Positions 7,832 through 17,289 of a stretch of DNA of 48,937 bases are shown one piece after another (position 1 is the first letter of the stretch; every line of letters starts with the position of its first letter). The notes under the pieces were generated by a model. The model ran no database searches. It was given only the letters and a program-made list of their open reading frames with translations, and was not told where the DNA came from. The stretch spans positions 1 through 48,937 of the forward strand of contig JAPLOU010000020.1 of assembly GCA_026400535.1 (NCBI GenBank). Direction: 5' to 3'. The DNA comes from Hyphomicrobiales bacterium. Its GTDB lineage: Bacteria > Pseudomonadota > Alphaproteobacteria > Rhizobiales > Beijerinckiaceae. The position numbers and the translations under genes were made by a program.

Positions 7832-8839
7832 TCAGGCCGGGACGGGCATTAGCAGGGTCCGGCCTTCGACAACCGCATGGCAAGCGACGCCGTTGATGGG
7901 CAGCGGGTTTTCCGCGCGGCAGCGCTCATTGGCCAGGGGACAGCGCGGGTGGAAGGTGCAGCCGCTTGGCGGGTTGATCGGGTTTGGAATCTCGCCGGCG
8001 ACCGGAATGCGGGCGCGCCCGCTCATCGCAAGGTCCGGAACGGCGTCGAGCAACATCCGGGTGTAGGGGTGGCGGGGATGGCTGAACATCTGCTTCGCCT
8101 CCGACACCTCGACCAGACGCCCGAGATACATCACGCCGATCCGCGTCGCCATGTGCCGGACCACGGCTAGGTTGTGGCTGATGAACAGGTAGGTCAGCCC
8201 GAACTTCTCCTGCAGATCGCGCATCAGGTTGAGGATCTGTGCCTGCACGGAGACGTCCAGCGCCGACGTCGGTTCATCGCAGACGATGAAGTCCGCATTC
8301 GAGGCGAGCGCGCGGGCAATCGCGACGCGCTGGCGCTGGCCGCCCGAGAACTCATGCGGGAATTTCCGGCCATCATCTGGATGCAGGCCGACCAGCGTCA
8401 ACAACTCGCCGACGCGCGCCACGATGTTGGCCTCGCCCTCGACCACGTTGAAGGCGCGGATCGGCTCGGCAATGATACGGTCGACGCGCCAGCGCGGATT
8501 GAGCGAGGCGTAGGGGTCCTGGAAGATCATCTGCATCTTGCGGCGCAGCCTGGCCCTTTGCGCGCGCTGGGCAGGGTCGGTCATCGAGATGTTGTCAATG
8601 GTGACTTCGCCGCCCGAGACGCCGAGCAGGCCCACGACCATCTTGGCAACCGTCGACTTGCCCGAGCCCGATTCACCGACCAGCGCGAAGGTCTCGCCCT
8701 TCCTGATGTCGAAGGACACGCCATCCACCGCCTTCAGGATCTGTTTGGGAGAGCGCTCGATGACGCGGTTGAGCCAGGGCTTTGAGACGTCGAAGACCTT
8801 CTTGAGGTCCGTCACCTCGACATAGGGACGCGGGCTCAT
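7832..8839 (-). CDS. dppF: Peptide ABC transporter ATP-binding protein (DppF/OppF type)
   Basis: One of two ATPases powering dipeptide/oligopeptide import. The 335-aa product has Walker A GESGSGKST, the ABC signature FSGGQRQRVAIARAL and Walker B FIVCDEPTSALD. It also has the C-terminal oligopeptide-transporter extension with GCTFHPRCPLANERC. The ATG at 8839 overlaps the dppD stop (ATGA); the longer open frame upstream is arginine-rich read-through. It is the last gene of a long leftward operon. Confidence 0.95.
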   Translation of the reverse strand: MSPRPYVEVTDLKKVFDVSKPWLNRVIERSPKQILKAVDGVSFDIRKGETFALVGESGSGKSTVAKMVVGLLGVSGGEVTIDNISMTDPAQRAQRARLRRKMQMIFQDPYASLNPRWRVDRIIAEPIRAFNVVEGEANIVARVGELLTLVGLHPDDGRKFPHEFSGGQRQRVAIARALASNADFIVCDEPTSALDVSVQAQILNLMRDLQEKFGLTYLFISHNLAVVRHMATRIGVMYLGRLVEVSEAKQMFSHPRHPYTRMLLDAVPDLAMSGRARIPVAGEIPNPINPPSGCTFHPRCPLANERCRAENPLPINGVACHAVVEGRTLLMPVPA

Positions 8840-9816
8840 CGAACGGCCTCCAGGGTCTCGTAAAGATGGCAGGCTACATGCCGCCCGCCGACCGGCAACG
8901 GAGCAGGCTGATCGACGCAGCAGCGTGCGAAGGCCTCGCCGCAGCGCGGGTTGAAGGCGCAACCGCGCGGGATCGAGGACAGGCGCGGCATCGAGCCGGG
9001 GATCTGCACCAGCCTGTCCGTGGCTGCTTCCAGCGTCGGGATCGCGCCCATCAGACCCTTCGCATAAGGATGCATCGGCCGTTGCACGACATCACGGACG
9101 GGTCCGATCTCGGCCACGCGGCCGGCATACATCACAGCCACCCGGTCGGCGGTTTCGGCGATCACACCCATGTCATGGGTGACGAGCATCACCGCCATGC
9201 CGCGCTCGCGACCAAGCTTCTTGATCAGCGAGATGATCTGCGCCTGGACCGACACGTCGAGTGCCGTGGTTGGCTCGTCCGCCACGATGAAATCCGGCTC
9301 GGCGCAGAGCGCGAGCGCAATCACCACGCGCTGGCGCATGCCGCCGGAGAACTCGTGCGGATAGCCGTCGATGCGCTTCTCAGGCGCGGGAATGCCGACT
9401 TCCGTCAACAAATCGATGGCCCGGTCGCGGGCCTGGCGCTCGTTCATCGGCAGATGGGTACGGATCGTCTCGACCAGTTGCTCGCCGACACGAAACAGCG
9501 GATTGAGCGAGGTCAGTGGGTCCTGGAAGATCATGGCGACCTTGCGGCCACGGATCTTGCGCATCTCCTCCGGCGGCAGGTTGTCGATGCGGCGGCCATT
9601 GAGCAGGATTTCGCCGCCCGAGATCCGTCCAGGCGGCTCGATCAGGCCGATGATGGCCGCGCCGGTCACGGACTTGCCCGCGCCCGATTCGCCGACGACG
9701 CCGAGCACCTCGCCTCTGGCGATGTCGAAGGACACGCCGTCGATGGCGCGCAAGGTGGCCCGCCGGGTGACGAACTCGACCTGCAGGTTGCGGACGGAAA
9801 TGACGGGATCGCTCAT
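8836..9816 (-). CDS. dppD: Peptide ABC transporter ATP-binding protein (DppD/OppD type)
   Basis: Partner ATPase of the gene above, 326 aa. Motifs are Walker A GESGAGKSVTG, signature EFSGGMRQRVVIALAL, Walker B FIVADEPTTALDVS and a C-terminal GCAFNPRCGEAFARC segment found in peptide-class ATPases. It lies 43 bases after the first permease pair. The region holds two permease/binding-protein modules but only this one ATPase pair, so both modules probably share it. Confidence 0.95.
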   Translation of the reverse strand: MSDPVISVRNLQVEFVTRRATLRAIDGVSFDIARGEVLGVVGESGAGKSVTGAAIIGLIEPPGRISGGEILLNGRRIDNLPPEEMRKIRGRKVAMIFQDPLTSLNPLFRVGEQLVETIRTHLPMNERQARDRAIDLLTEVGIPAPEKRIDGYPHEFSGGMRQRVVIALALCAEPDFIVADEPTTALDVSVQAQIISLIKKLGRERGMAVMLVTHDMGVIAETADRVAVMYAGRVAEIGPVRDVVQRPMHPYAKGLMGAIPTLEAATDRLVQIPGSMPRLSSIPRGCAFNPRCGEAFARCCVDQPAPLPVGGRHVACHLYETLEAVR

Positions 9817-9859
9817 GGTGTCTTTGCCCGTTGGCGCAGGAACTGACGCATCACGGTCC

Positions 9860-10822
9860 TCATCTCAGTTTGGGGTTGAGCGCATCGCGCAGCCAGTCGC
9901 CAAGCAGGTTGATGGCCAGCGCCAGAATGACCAGAATCATCGCCGGGAACAACAGGATCCACCATTCGCCCGAGAGCAGGTACTTCTGCCCCGAGCGGAT
10001 CAAGGTGCCGAGCGAGGGCTGGGTGATTGGAAGGCCGACGCCGAGGAAGGACAGTGTCGCTTCCTCGATGATGGCGAGCGCAAGATTGATGGTGGCAATG
10101 ACAAGAACAGGCCCCATCACATTGGGCAGCACGTGCCGCGCCATGATGCCGAAGCCGGAAATGCCCATGAGGCGCGCCGCCTGCACATACTCCTTGTTGC
10201 GCTCCACAAGTGTGGAAGCACGCACCGTGCGGGCATGCTGCGCCCAGTTCGACAGACCGATGGCGATGATGATGACAAAGACGGCGGTGGTTTCGTATTG
10301 CTGCGGTGGGATCAACCCGCGCGCCACGCCAAAAATCAGAAGCGCGATCAGAATCGCCGGAAACGAGAGCTGGATATCAGCCACGCGCATGATCAGCATC
10401 TCGATCTTGCCGCCGCGATAACCTGCGATCAGGCCAAGCCCGATGCCGAGCACCATCGAGAAGATCACCGAGGCGACGCCGACCAGCAAGGACAGCCGCG
10501 TGCCGTAGAACAGCGCCGAGAAGATGTCGCGGCCCTGCTCATCCGAACCCATCACGAACAGCATGCTCGAGCCCATGCCGCGCTCCATCGGGTGGGCGAA
10601 GCCGTCGAGCAGGTTGAGCGCCACCGGATCAAAGGCATTTTGAGGGGCGAGGACATCGGCGAAGATCGCCGCGATCACGATCAGCAGCGTTACGGCTGTT
10701 GATAGGATCGCGACCGGAGAGGCCTTGAACGACAGCCAGAGGTCTGAATCGCGCCAGATGGCGACACGGTCCTTCAAGGTCAGCTTCAGCCGTGGGGGCG
10801 GTGTGGCGGCAAGATGGCTCAT
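9860..10822 (-). CDS. dppC: Peptide ABC transporter permease (DppC type), copy 1
   Basis: A 320-aa inner-membrane permease with about six helices and the long N-terminal cytoplasmic stretch typical of DppC. The EAA loop is recognisable around NKEYVQAARLMGISGFGIMARHVLPNV. The MGSDEQGRDIFSALFYGTR element is a DppC/OppC hallmark. It is closely similar along its length to the second copy at 13639-14601. It starts 4 bases after dppB copy 1. Confidence 0.93.
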   Translation of the reverse strand: MSHLAATPPPRLKLTLKDRVAIWRDSDLWLSFKASPVAILSTAVTLLIVIAAIFADVLAPQNAFDPVALNLLDGFAHPMERGMGSSMLFVMGSDEQGRDIFSALFYGTRLSLLVGVASVIFSMVLGIGLGLIAGYRGGKIEMLIMRVADIQLSFPAILIALLIFGVARGLIPPQQYETTAVFVIIIAIGLSNWAQHARTVRASTLVERNKEYVQAARLMGISGFGIMARHVLPNVMGPVLVIATINLALAIIEEATLSFLGVGLPITQPSLGTLIRSGQKYLLSGEWWILLFPAMILVILALAINLLGDWLRDALNPKLR

Positions 10823-10826
10823 GATG

Positions 10827-11810
10827 TCACCTCGCCGGCACGGTCGCGCCGCCGCGCAGGCGCGGATCGACGAGGAAGTAGAGCATGTCGACGATCAGGT
10901 TGACGACCACGAAGACGAGGCCGACGAACATCAGGTAGGCGGCCATCACCGGAATATCGACGACCTCGACAGAGCGCACGAACAGCGCGCCAAGACCAGG
11001 CCAGTTGAACACGGTCTCGGTCACGATCGCAAAAGCGATGATCGAACCAAGCTGCAGGCCGGTGATGGTGATCACCGGCACCATGGCATTGCGCAGCGCA
11101 TGGCGGAAATGCACAGAGCCGTCCGACAATCCGCGAGCCCGCGCGAACTTGATGTACTCGGTGCGCATCACCTCCAGCATTTCGGCGCGCACAAGGCGCA
11201 TGATCAGGGTGAGCTGGAAGAAACCCAGCGTGATCACGGGCATGATCAGCGATTTCCGACCGGAATCGGTGAGAAGCCCGGTGGTCCACCAGCCAAACGC
11301 CACCACATCGCCGCGCCCGAACGAGGGCAGCCAGCGCAGGTATACTGAGAACAGGAAGATCAGACCAATGCCTATCAGGAAGGTCGGCAACGAAACGCCA
11401 ATCAGCGACAGGCTCATGACGATGTTGGCGATGACGCCCTTGCGGTTCAGCGCGGCATAGATGCCGAGCACAAGACCCAGGCAAAGCGCAACAAGGGCCG
11501 ATAGCAGCGCCAGTTCGATGGTCGCAGGCAGCCGCTCGATCAGCAGGTCCGCGACAGGACGACCCTGGCGATAGGAAATGCCGAAATCGCCTTGCACGGC
11601 ATTTCCGAGAAACCGCGCGAACTGCAGAGGGAATGGATCGTTCAGGCCGAGCGAATCCGCCAGTTCCTGGCGGTCCTTGAGCGTCGCATCCTGTCCGACG
11701 ATGGACGCCACCGGATCACCCACATAGCGGAACATCGAGAAGGCAATGAACGCCACCGCCAGCATCACCAGCGTGGCTTGCGTCAGGCTTCTCAGGAGGT
11801 AGGCCAGCAT
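10827..11810 (-). CDS. dppB: Peptide ABC transporter permease (DppB type), copy 1
   Basis: A 327-aa permease starting MLAYLLRSLTQATLVMLAV, the usual DppB N-terminal helix. The EAA loop is in the TEYIKFARARGLSDGSVHFR region, followed by HALRNAMVPVITITGLQLG. LGLNDPFPLQFARFLGNA is the family periplasmic segment. It pairs with the DppC next to it. Its start is separated from the binding-protein gene upstream by a strong hairpin (11842-11874). Confidence 0.93.
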   Translation of the reverse strand: MLAYLLRSLTQATLVMLAVAFIAFSMFRYVGDPVASIVGQDATLKDRQELADSLGLNDPFPLQFARFLGNAVQGDFGISYRQGRPVADLLIERLPATIELALLSALVALCLGLVLGIYAALNRKGVIANIVMSLSLIGVSLPTFLIGIGLIFLFSVYLRWLPSFGRGDVVAFGWWTTGLLTDSGRKSLIMPVITLGFFQLTLIMRLVRAEMLEVMRTEYIKFARARGLSDGSVHFRHALRNAMVPVITITGLQLGSIIAFAIVTETVFNWPGLGALFVRSVEVVDIPVMAAYLMFVGLVFVVVNLIVDMLYFLVDPRLRGGATVPAR

Positions 11811-11841
11811 GGAACACTCGTTTCAACGCGCCAAAGAACAA

Positions 11842-11874
11842 GGCCGGGATGGGCGTTCAAAGCCCATCCCGGCC
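11842..11874 (-). terminator. Hairpin between binding-protein and permease genes, module 1
   Basis: A perfect 13-bp stem (GGCCGGGATGGGC and its complement) with a 7-base loop lies between the binding-protein stop (11892) and the dppB start (11810). On the transcribed strand it is followed by TTGTTCTTT, a weak U-tract. Such elements commonly act as partial terminators or 3'-end stabilisers, giving more binding protein than permease. Confidence 0.65.
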
Positions 11875-11891
11875 AGGGGATGTATGTCAGT

Positions 11892-13493
11892 TCACGAACC
11901 GCGTGCGTTGAGGAAGCGCATCTTCGGGGTATTCTCGACATCGGTGGGGATGTTCCACTCGCTGCGCATCGCCCCTGCGATGAACTGCATGTGGATCGGT
12001 GCGTAGACGTCGTTCTCCTTGATCCACTTCCAGATTGCGGCAATCGTCGCATTGCGCTTGGCCGGATCGATCTCGGAATTCAGGCTGTCGATCTGGGCAT
12101 CCAGGGTGGCGTTTGAAAGGCCCGTGCCATTCCAGGTGCCGGCACTTGGGGTCTTGGTGCGATACAGATCGTTGAAGACGTAGTGGCTGTCAAAGGTCGG
12201 GATGCCCCAGCCAAGCAGATAGAAGTCATACTCGTCCCTCTGGATGCCCGGGAAATGCACGCGCAGCGACTGTGCCACCAGCGTGGTCCTGATGCCGATC
12301 TGGCCCAGCATCGAGACAGCTGACTGGCAGATGCCTTCGTCGTTCACGTAGCGATCATTGGTGCAGTGAAGTGTAACCGAGAACCCGTTTGGATAACCGG
12401 CATCAGCCAGCAGCTTGCGCGCCGCAGCCACGTCATATCTCGGCCAGGTGTCGAGCTCCTTGGTATAGCCGTTGATGTAGGGGGTTGCGATCACACCAAG
12501 CGGGGTCGACTGGCCACGCATCGTCACACGCTGGATGGCCTCACGGTTCAGGGCCGTGTTGACAGCCTGGCGAACGCGAACGTCAGCAAAAGGGTTCTTG
12601 CCCTTGACGTCAGATGACCGCAGCTCCGGCAGGCCGACATTCATGCCAAGAAAGATTGGGCGGTTCTCAGGGCCAGGATTGACGCGAATACCGGTCGAGC
12701 TCTGGAGCCGAGCGATATCCTGGACCGGCACATCCTGCAGGTAGTCGATTTCACCGGACAAAAGCGCCGCAACACGGGTCGCAGCTTCCGGGATCGGACG
12801 ATAGACAATCTCGGTGATGCCATGGTTGGCTTCGCCCGCTCCCCAGTGCCCGGCAAAAACACGCAGGACGGTGCGCACGTCAGGTTCACGGGTCACAAGC
12901 TGGAATGGACCTGTGCCAACAGCCTGGCGGGTCGCGCCATTCTCGACCTTCTCACGCAGATTCTGCGGGCTGGCGGCGTTGTTTGCCTCGGCCCACTCCT
13001 TGTCCATGATCATCAGGTTGGTCAGGTTATTGACCAGCAGCGGGTTCGGACCGTTGGTCTTGAAATGCACCGTGAGGTCATCGACCTTTGTGATGTCCGT
13101 GACGCCGACCAGCAGCGATTTCATGTCGGCAGCGGGCATCAGGGCGCGCTTCATCGAAAACACCACGTCGTCGGCCGTGAACGCATTGCCGTTATGGAAT
13201 TTGACGTTCGGACGCAGCTTGAACTCCCAGGTGGTCGGATCGGTGGGCAGGACACGCCACGATGTCGCCAAGGCGCCGGTCAGCTTGCCATCGAACGAGC
13301 GGATCACGAGGGGCTCGTAGATGTTGTGCGCCAAAACGTGGTTCGGGCCGGTATTGCCCGAATGCGGGTCAAGCGTGGTCGCATCCTGGCTGCGCGCCCA
13401 GCGCAGCGTCTTTGCGTCCACGGCCACGGTCGTGAGGAACGTCGCAGCCATCAAGGTGCCAGCGATGGCGAGTGTCTTGAAGGGTTTCATCAT
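11892..13493 (-). CDS. dppA: Peptide ABC transporter substrate-binding protein, copy 1
   Basis: A 533-aa periplasmic protein of the SBP family 5 (DppA/OppA). A signal peptide (KTLAIAGTLMAATFLTTVAVDA) of about 28 residues precedes the mature start KTLRWARSQDATTLDPH. Family blocks include VKFHNGNAFTADDVVFSMKR and the DVRVRQAVNTALNREAI segment. It shares these blocks with the second copy at 15658-17289 but differs in many ligand-lobe residues, so the two likely differ in specificity. Substrate is not evident; peptides or acylated amino acids fit the neighbouring amidohydrolases. Confidence 0.93.
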   Translation of the reverse strand: MMKPFKTLAIAGTLMAATFLTTVAVDAKTLRWARSQDATTLDPHSGNTGPNHVLAHNIYEPLVIRSFDGKLTGALATSWRVLPTDPTTWEFKLRPNVKFHNGNAFTADDVVFSMKRALMPAADMKSLLVGVTDITKVDDLTVHFKTNGPNPLLVNNLTNLMIMDKEWAEANNAASPQNLREKVENGATRQAVGTGPFQLVTREPDVRTVLRVFAGHWGAGEANHGITEIVYRPIPEAATRVAALLSGEIDYLQDVPVQDIARLQSSTGIRVNPGPENRPIFLGMNVGLPELRSSDVKGKNPFADVRVRQAVNTALNREAIQRVTMRGQSTPLGVIATPYINGYTKELDTWPRYDVAAARKLLADAGYPNGFSVTLHCTNDRYVNDEGICQSAVSMLGQIGIRTTLVAQSLRVHFPGIQRDEYDFYLLGWGIPTFDSHYVFNDLYRTKTPSAGTWNGTGLSNATLDAQIDSLNSEIDPAKRNATIAAIWKWIKENDVYAPIHMQFIAGAMRSEWNIPTDVENTPKMRFLNARGS

Positions 13494-13638
13494 GTTTCAA
13501 CCTCCCGGTCCCGCTCCGTGCGGGCTTCCAAAGACCGCAAGCTAGAGCGGCCTTGATCATCTGTCACGTGGGAGAGCCGACAAAGACATGAATGGCGTGC
13601 CTGAAACAGATGACGGTCGCCGATTTCTTGTGCTGGGC

Positions 13639-14601
13639 TCATCTCAACTTCGGATTGAGCGCATCGCGCAGCCAGTCGCCCAAGAGATTGATGGCCAGGA
13701 CCAGCGCCGCCAGCGTCAGGCCCGGGAAGATCACCACCCACCACTCACCCGAGAACAGGAATTCGTTGCCGATGCGGATCAGCGTACCGAGCGAAGGCTC
13801 GGTGGGCGGCAGGCCCACGCCGAGGAAGGACAGCGTCGCCTCGGTGATGATCGCCAGCGCCATGTTGATCGTGACAATGACCAGAACAGGCCCGATCACA
13901 TTCGGCAGCACGTGCCGAAACAGGATGGTGATGCGGCCAAGCCCGATCAGCCTTGCAGCCTGCACATACTCCTTGTTGCGCTCGACCATGGTCGAGCCGC
14001 GCACCGTGCGGGCATACTGGACCCAGAAGCTGAGCCCGATCGAAACCACCAGAACCCAGAAGACCAGCACTTCGGATCGCGCGGTGCCCACAAGGGCGCG
14101 CATCGTGCCATCGATCAGAAGCGCGATCAGGATGGCCGGGAAGGTCAGTTGCACGTCCGCGATGCGCATGATCACGCTGTCGACCGTGCCGCCCAGATAG
14201 CCGGAGACAAGGCCAAGTGTGATCCCGATCACGGCGGCGAGCACGACGCCGAGGAAGCCGACAATCAGCGAAATCCGCATCCCGAACAGGATCGAGGACA
14301 GTACGCAGCGGCCCTGCTGGTCGGTGCCGAGGGGAAAGCGCCACGCGCCGTCCGGCGACCAGAAGGGCGGTTTTCCACCATCGAGCAGGCTTAGCGAGGC
14401 CAGATTGAACGGATCGTTCGGGGCGATCTGATGGGCGAAGATCGCCGAGACGATCAGGATGAAGGTGACCAGGGCCGCGATCATGGTGATCCATGAGCGG
14501 GTGAAGGAATGCCAAATGTCGCTGTCGCGCAGGCGGGCCAGCATCGAGCGGGACGGCTCTGGCTTGCCGGCGGCGGTACCGGGGCTGCTGCTCAGGGTCA
14601 T
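13639..14601 (-). CDS. dppC: Peptide ABC transporter permease (DppC type), copy 2
   Basis: A 320-aa permease parallel to copy 1. The signature reads LGTDQQGRCVLSSILFGMR, with RCVLSS in place of the usual RDIxS element, and the EAA loop lies around NKEYVQAARLIGLGRITILF. The N-terminus carries a Ser/Pro-rich leader. It starts 4 bases after dppB copy 2. The 145 bases between this gene and the next binding protein carry no gene and probably hold an internal promoter for module 1. Confidence 0.92.
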   Translation of the reverse strand: MTLSSSPGTAAGKPEPSRSMLARLRDSDIWHSFTRSWITMIAALVTFILIVSAIFAHQIAPNDPFNLASLSLLDGGKPPFWSPDGAWRFPLGTDQQGRCVLSSILFGMRISLIVGFLGVVLAAVIGITLGLVSGYLGGTVDSVIMRIADVQLTFPAILIALLIDGTMRALVGTARSEVLVFWVLVVSIGLSFWVQYARTVRGSTMVERNKEYVQAARLIGLGRITILFRHVLPNVIGPVLVIVTINMALAIITEATLSFLGVGLPPTEPSLGTLIRIGNEFLFSGEWWVVIFPGLTLAALVLAINLLGDWLRDALNPKLR

Positions 14602-14605
14602 GACC

Positions 14606-15583
14606 TCAGGCCGCCTTGCCGGACAGGCGGATGCGCGGATCGACCAGCGCGTAGAGCAGGTCGACGATCAGGTTGATCAGCACGAACAGGGTGGCGACAA
14701 GCAGCAGGTAGGCCGACATGATCGGGATGTCGACGGTCTGCACGGCCTGCAGGAACATCAGGCCCATGCCAGGCCATTGGAATACGGTTTCGGTGATGAT
14801 CGCGAAGGCGATGATCGAGCCAAGCTGCAGGCCGGTGATGGTGATGACGGGGATCAGCGTGTTCTTGAGCGCATGGCGATAGTTCACCGCGCGCGGCGTC
14901 AGGCCGCGGGCCTTGGCGAACTTCACATAGTCGGTGCGCAGAACCTCCATCATTTCCGAACGCACCAGCCGCATGATCAGCGTCATCTGGAACAGGCCGA
15001 GCGTGATCGAAGGCAGGATCAGCGACCGGATGCCCTCCCAGGTCAGAAAACCGGTGCTCCAGAAGCCGAGATTGATCACACCCTGCCGCCCGAAGGACGG
15101 CAAGAGTCCAAAACTGACCGAGAAGATGAAAATCAGGAGAATCCCGATCAGAAACGTCGGAAGCGAGATGCCAACCAGCGACACGGTCTGGAACAGCCGC
15201 GCCAGCCATGAATTGGGCTTGAGGCCGGCATAGACACCCATCGGGATGCCGACCAGCAGGGCAAACATCGCCGAGGCGAACGCAAGTTCCATCGTGGCGG
15301 GAAAGCGGTCACCGATCAGTTTGGCCACGGGCTGGCGGTTCTGGTAGCTGACCCCGAAATCAAAGCGCGCGGCGTTGCCGATGAAGCGGGCGAACTGCAC
15401 GACGACCGGGTCATCGAGGCCCAGATTCTTCCGGATCTGGAGACGTTCTTCCAGCGTCGTGTCCTGGCTGGTCATCTGCTGGGTCGGGTCGCCGACGAAG
15501 CGGAAGAGCGAGAACGAGATCAGCGCGACCGTGAGCAGGACGAGGATGGCCTGTCCGATCCGGCGCAGGATGAAGGCAAGCAT
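14606..15583 (-). CDS. dppB: Peptide ABC transporter permease (DppB type), copy 2
   Basis: A 325-aa permease with N-terminal helix MLAFILRRIGQAILVLLTV, the EAA region around TDYVKFAKARGLTPRAVNYR and HALKNTLIPVITITGLQLG. It is very similar to copy 1, which suggests duplication of a whole binding-protein/permease cassette. Upstream, a 26-bp palindrome separates it from its binding-protein gene, the same arrangement as in module 1. Confidence 0.93.
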   Translation of the reverse strand: MLAFILRRIGQAILVLLTVALISFSLFRFVGDPTQQMTSQDTTLEERLQIRKNLGLDDPVVVQFARFIGNAARFDFGVSYQNRQPVAKLIGDRFPATMELAFASAMFALLVGIPMGVYAGLKPNSWLARLFQTVSLVGISLPTFLIGILLIFIFSVSFGLLPSFGRQGVINLGFWSTGFLTWEGIRSLILPSITLGLFQMTLIMRLVRSEMMEVLRTDYVKFAKARGLTPRAVNYRHALKNTLIPVITITGLQLGSIIAFAIITETVFQWPGMGLMFLQAVQTVDIPIMSAYLLLVATLFVLINLIVDLLYALVDPRIRLSGKAA

Positions 15584-15606
15584 GAACGCGCCCCTTGAAG
15601 AAGAAA

Positions 15607-15632
15607 GGGAACGGCGGAATTCCGCCGTTCCC
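15607..15632 (-). terminator. Hairpin between binding-protein and permease genes, module 2
   Basis: A perfect 26-bp palindrome (arms GGGAACGGCGG and its complement around AATT) lies between the binding-protein stop at 15658 and dppB copy 2 at 15583. On the transcribed strand TTTCTTCTTC follows, so it could terminate partially. It is unrelated in sequence to the module 1 hairpin but sits in the equivalent place. Confidence 0.65.
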
Positions 15633-15657
15633 TGATGTCAAAGCACGATCCGCGCCG

Positions 15658-17289
15658 TTACTTCTTGGTCACCCAGTAGAACAGCGGCTGGTTGTCGGCG
15701 CGCTGGACAAGTTCGACGTTCTTGCCGGTGCCCCAGGCGAGTGCCTGCTGGTGCAGCGGGATGTAGCCCACGTCCTCGTGCAGGAGCTTGAAGGCCTCGA
15801 GGATCATGGCGTCACGCTTCGCGATGTCGCCTTCGACCAGCACCAGATCGGTGAGCGCATCGACGCGGGCGTTGGAGTAGCCGCCATTGTTGAACTGCCC
15901 ACGGCCGCCGGAGCCGTCAGGCTTGCGGGTGTGCATCAGGTCGATCAGCACGTTATGGGCGTCGCCCGTGCCCGGGGTCCAGCCGAGCAGGTAGAACGGC
16001 GTGTTGTAGATCGGGGAGTTGATCTTGGCGAAGAACGCCGCACGCGGAACCGCCTGCAGGTTGATCTTGATGCCGACGCGCGCCAGCATGGCGGTCACAG
16101 CCTGGCAGATCGGGCCGTCATTGACGTAGCGGTCATTGGGGCAATCGAGATCGACCTCGAAGCGGACGCCATCGGCGCCACCGACGCGCGGATAGCCCGC
16201 ATCATCGAGGAGCTTGTTGGCTGCTGCCAGATCAAACGGATGACGCTTGATCTCGCTGATCTGCGGGAAGAACAGCGGCGAGATCAGGGAAGCGGCCGGA
16301 ACCGCCGCGCCGCGCATCACCTGCCGGCGGATCGCCTCGATGTCGACAGCCTGGTAGAAGGCCTTGCGGACCCGCACATCCTTGAACGGGTTCTTGCCCT
16401 TCACCGAGGAGGCGGTGAGTTCAGGCCGCATCTGGTCGAAGGACAGGTAGATGGTGCGGACTTCCGGTCCTTCCAGCACGCGCGCATTGGCCGAGGCGTT
16501 GATGCGTGGCACGTCCTGCAGCGGAACCGGATCGATCACGTCGACTTCGCCCGAGAGCAGCGCGGCCACACGGGTCGGCGCCGAGGTGATCGGGGTGAAG
16601 ATCACACGATCCAGGTTGTGCTCGACCTTGCCCCACCAGTTCGGATTCTTCTCGAACACGGTGCGCACGCCGAGCTGGTGCTCGGTGACGCGGAAAGGAC
16701 CGGTGCCGTTGGTGTTGATCGTGGCGAAGCCGGGCGTCGTGGCCTGGGGCGCGGGCGGGATCTGGGCGTTGTTGGCCTCTGTCCACTCCTTGTCCATGAT
16801 GTACCAGGTATCCCACGCATAATGCAGGATCGGGTTCGGGCTCTTCAGCTTAACATCGACCGTGAAATCGTCGACCTTGACGAATTCCGGGTCGCCGGAC
16901 AGGCGCGAGGTCAGCTGCGAGTTGTTGGCGACCACGCGCTGGGCGGAAAAGACCACGTCATCGGCGTTGAAGTCGTTGCCGTTGTGGAACTTGACGCCCT
17001 TGCGCAGATAAAAGCGCCAGCGCAGGCCATTGTCGAGAACCTCCCAGCGCTCGGCGAGGCCCGGAATGATCTTCAGTTCCTTGTCACGCTTGGTCAGGCC
17101 TTCATAAACGTTGCCCTGCAGGCCGAGCGTGGTGGTTTCATTGATGCCATAAGGATCGAGCGTGTTGAGGTTGCCCTGGAACGCCCAGCGCAGCGTCTGC
17201 TGGGCGCTGGCGGGCGCCGCACCGAGGCAGGCGCCAGCCACCAGCGCAACGCCGGCAGCGAAGGCGAAAAGTCGTCGCTTCGAGATCAT
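15658..17289 (-). CDS. dppA: Peptide ABC transporter substrate-binding protein, copy 2
   Basis: A 543-aa SBP family 5 protein. The ATG at 17289 gives a proper signal peptide (KRRLFAFAAGVALVAGACLG, then APASAQQ) and has GGGAGA upstream; the longer open frame lacks these. Mature blocks are TLRWAFQGNLNTLDPYG, VKFHNGNDFNADDVVFSAQR and FKDVRVRKAFYQAVDIEAI. It is the first transporter gene of the operon, 119 bases downstream of the dehydratase-like gene on the same strand. It probably has its own promoter in that gap. Confidence 0.93.
   Translation of the reverse strand: MISKRRLFAFAAGVALVAGACLGAAPASAQQTLRWAFQGNLNTLDPYGINETTTLGLQGNVYEGLTKRDKELKIIPGLAERWEVLDNGLRWRFYLRKGVKFHNGNDFNADDVVFSAQRVVANNSQLTSRLSGDPEFVKVDDFTVDVKLKSPNPILHYAWDTWYIMDKEWTEANNAQIPPAPQATTPGFATINTNGTGPFRVTEHQLGVRTVFEKNPNWWGKVEHNLDRVIFTPITSAPTRVAALLSGEVDVIDPVPLQDVPRINASANARVLEGPEVRTIYLSFDQMRPELTASSVKGKNPFKDVRVRKAFYQAVDIEAIRRQVMRGAAVPAASLISPLFFPQISEIKRHPFDLAAANKLLDDAGYPRVGGADGVRFEVDLDCPNDRYVNDGPICQAVTAMLARVGIKINLQAVPRAAFFAKINSPIYNTPFYLLGWTPGTGDAHNVLIDLMHTRKPDGSGGRGQFNNGGYSNARVDALTDLVLVEGDIAKRDAMILEAFKLLHEDVGYIPLHQQALAWGTGKNVELVQRADNQPLFYWVTKK

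Noticed and set aside
7827..7836. CCTGATCAGG palindrome at the convergent ends of the O-antigen ligase-like gene and dppF
   Set aside because: Too short and without loop or T-run to support a terminator call.
13557..13613. TCATCTGT and ACAGATGA inverted pair upstream of the first binding protein
   Set aside because: Arms are 41 bases apart and only 8 bp long; likely chance, although the gap probably does hold a promoter.
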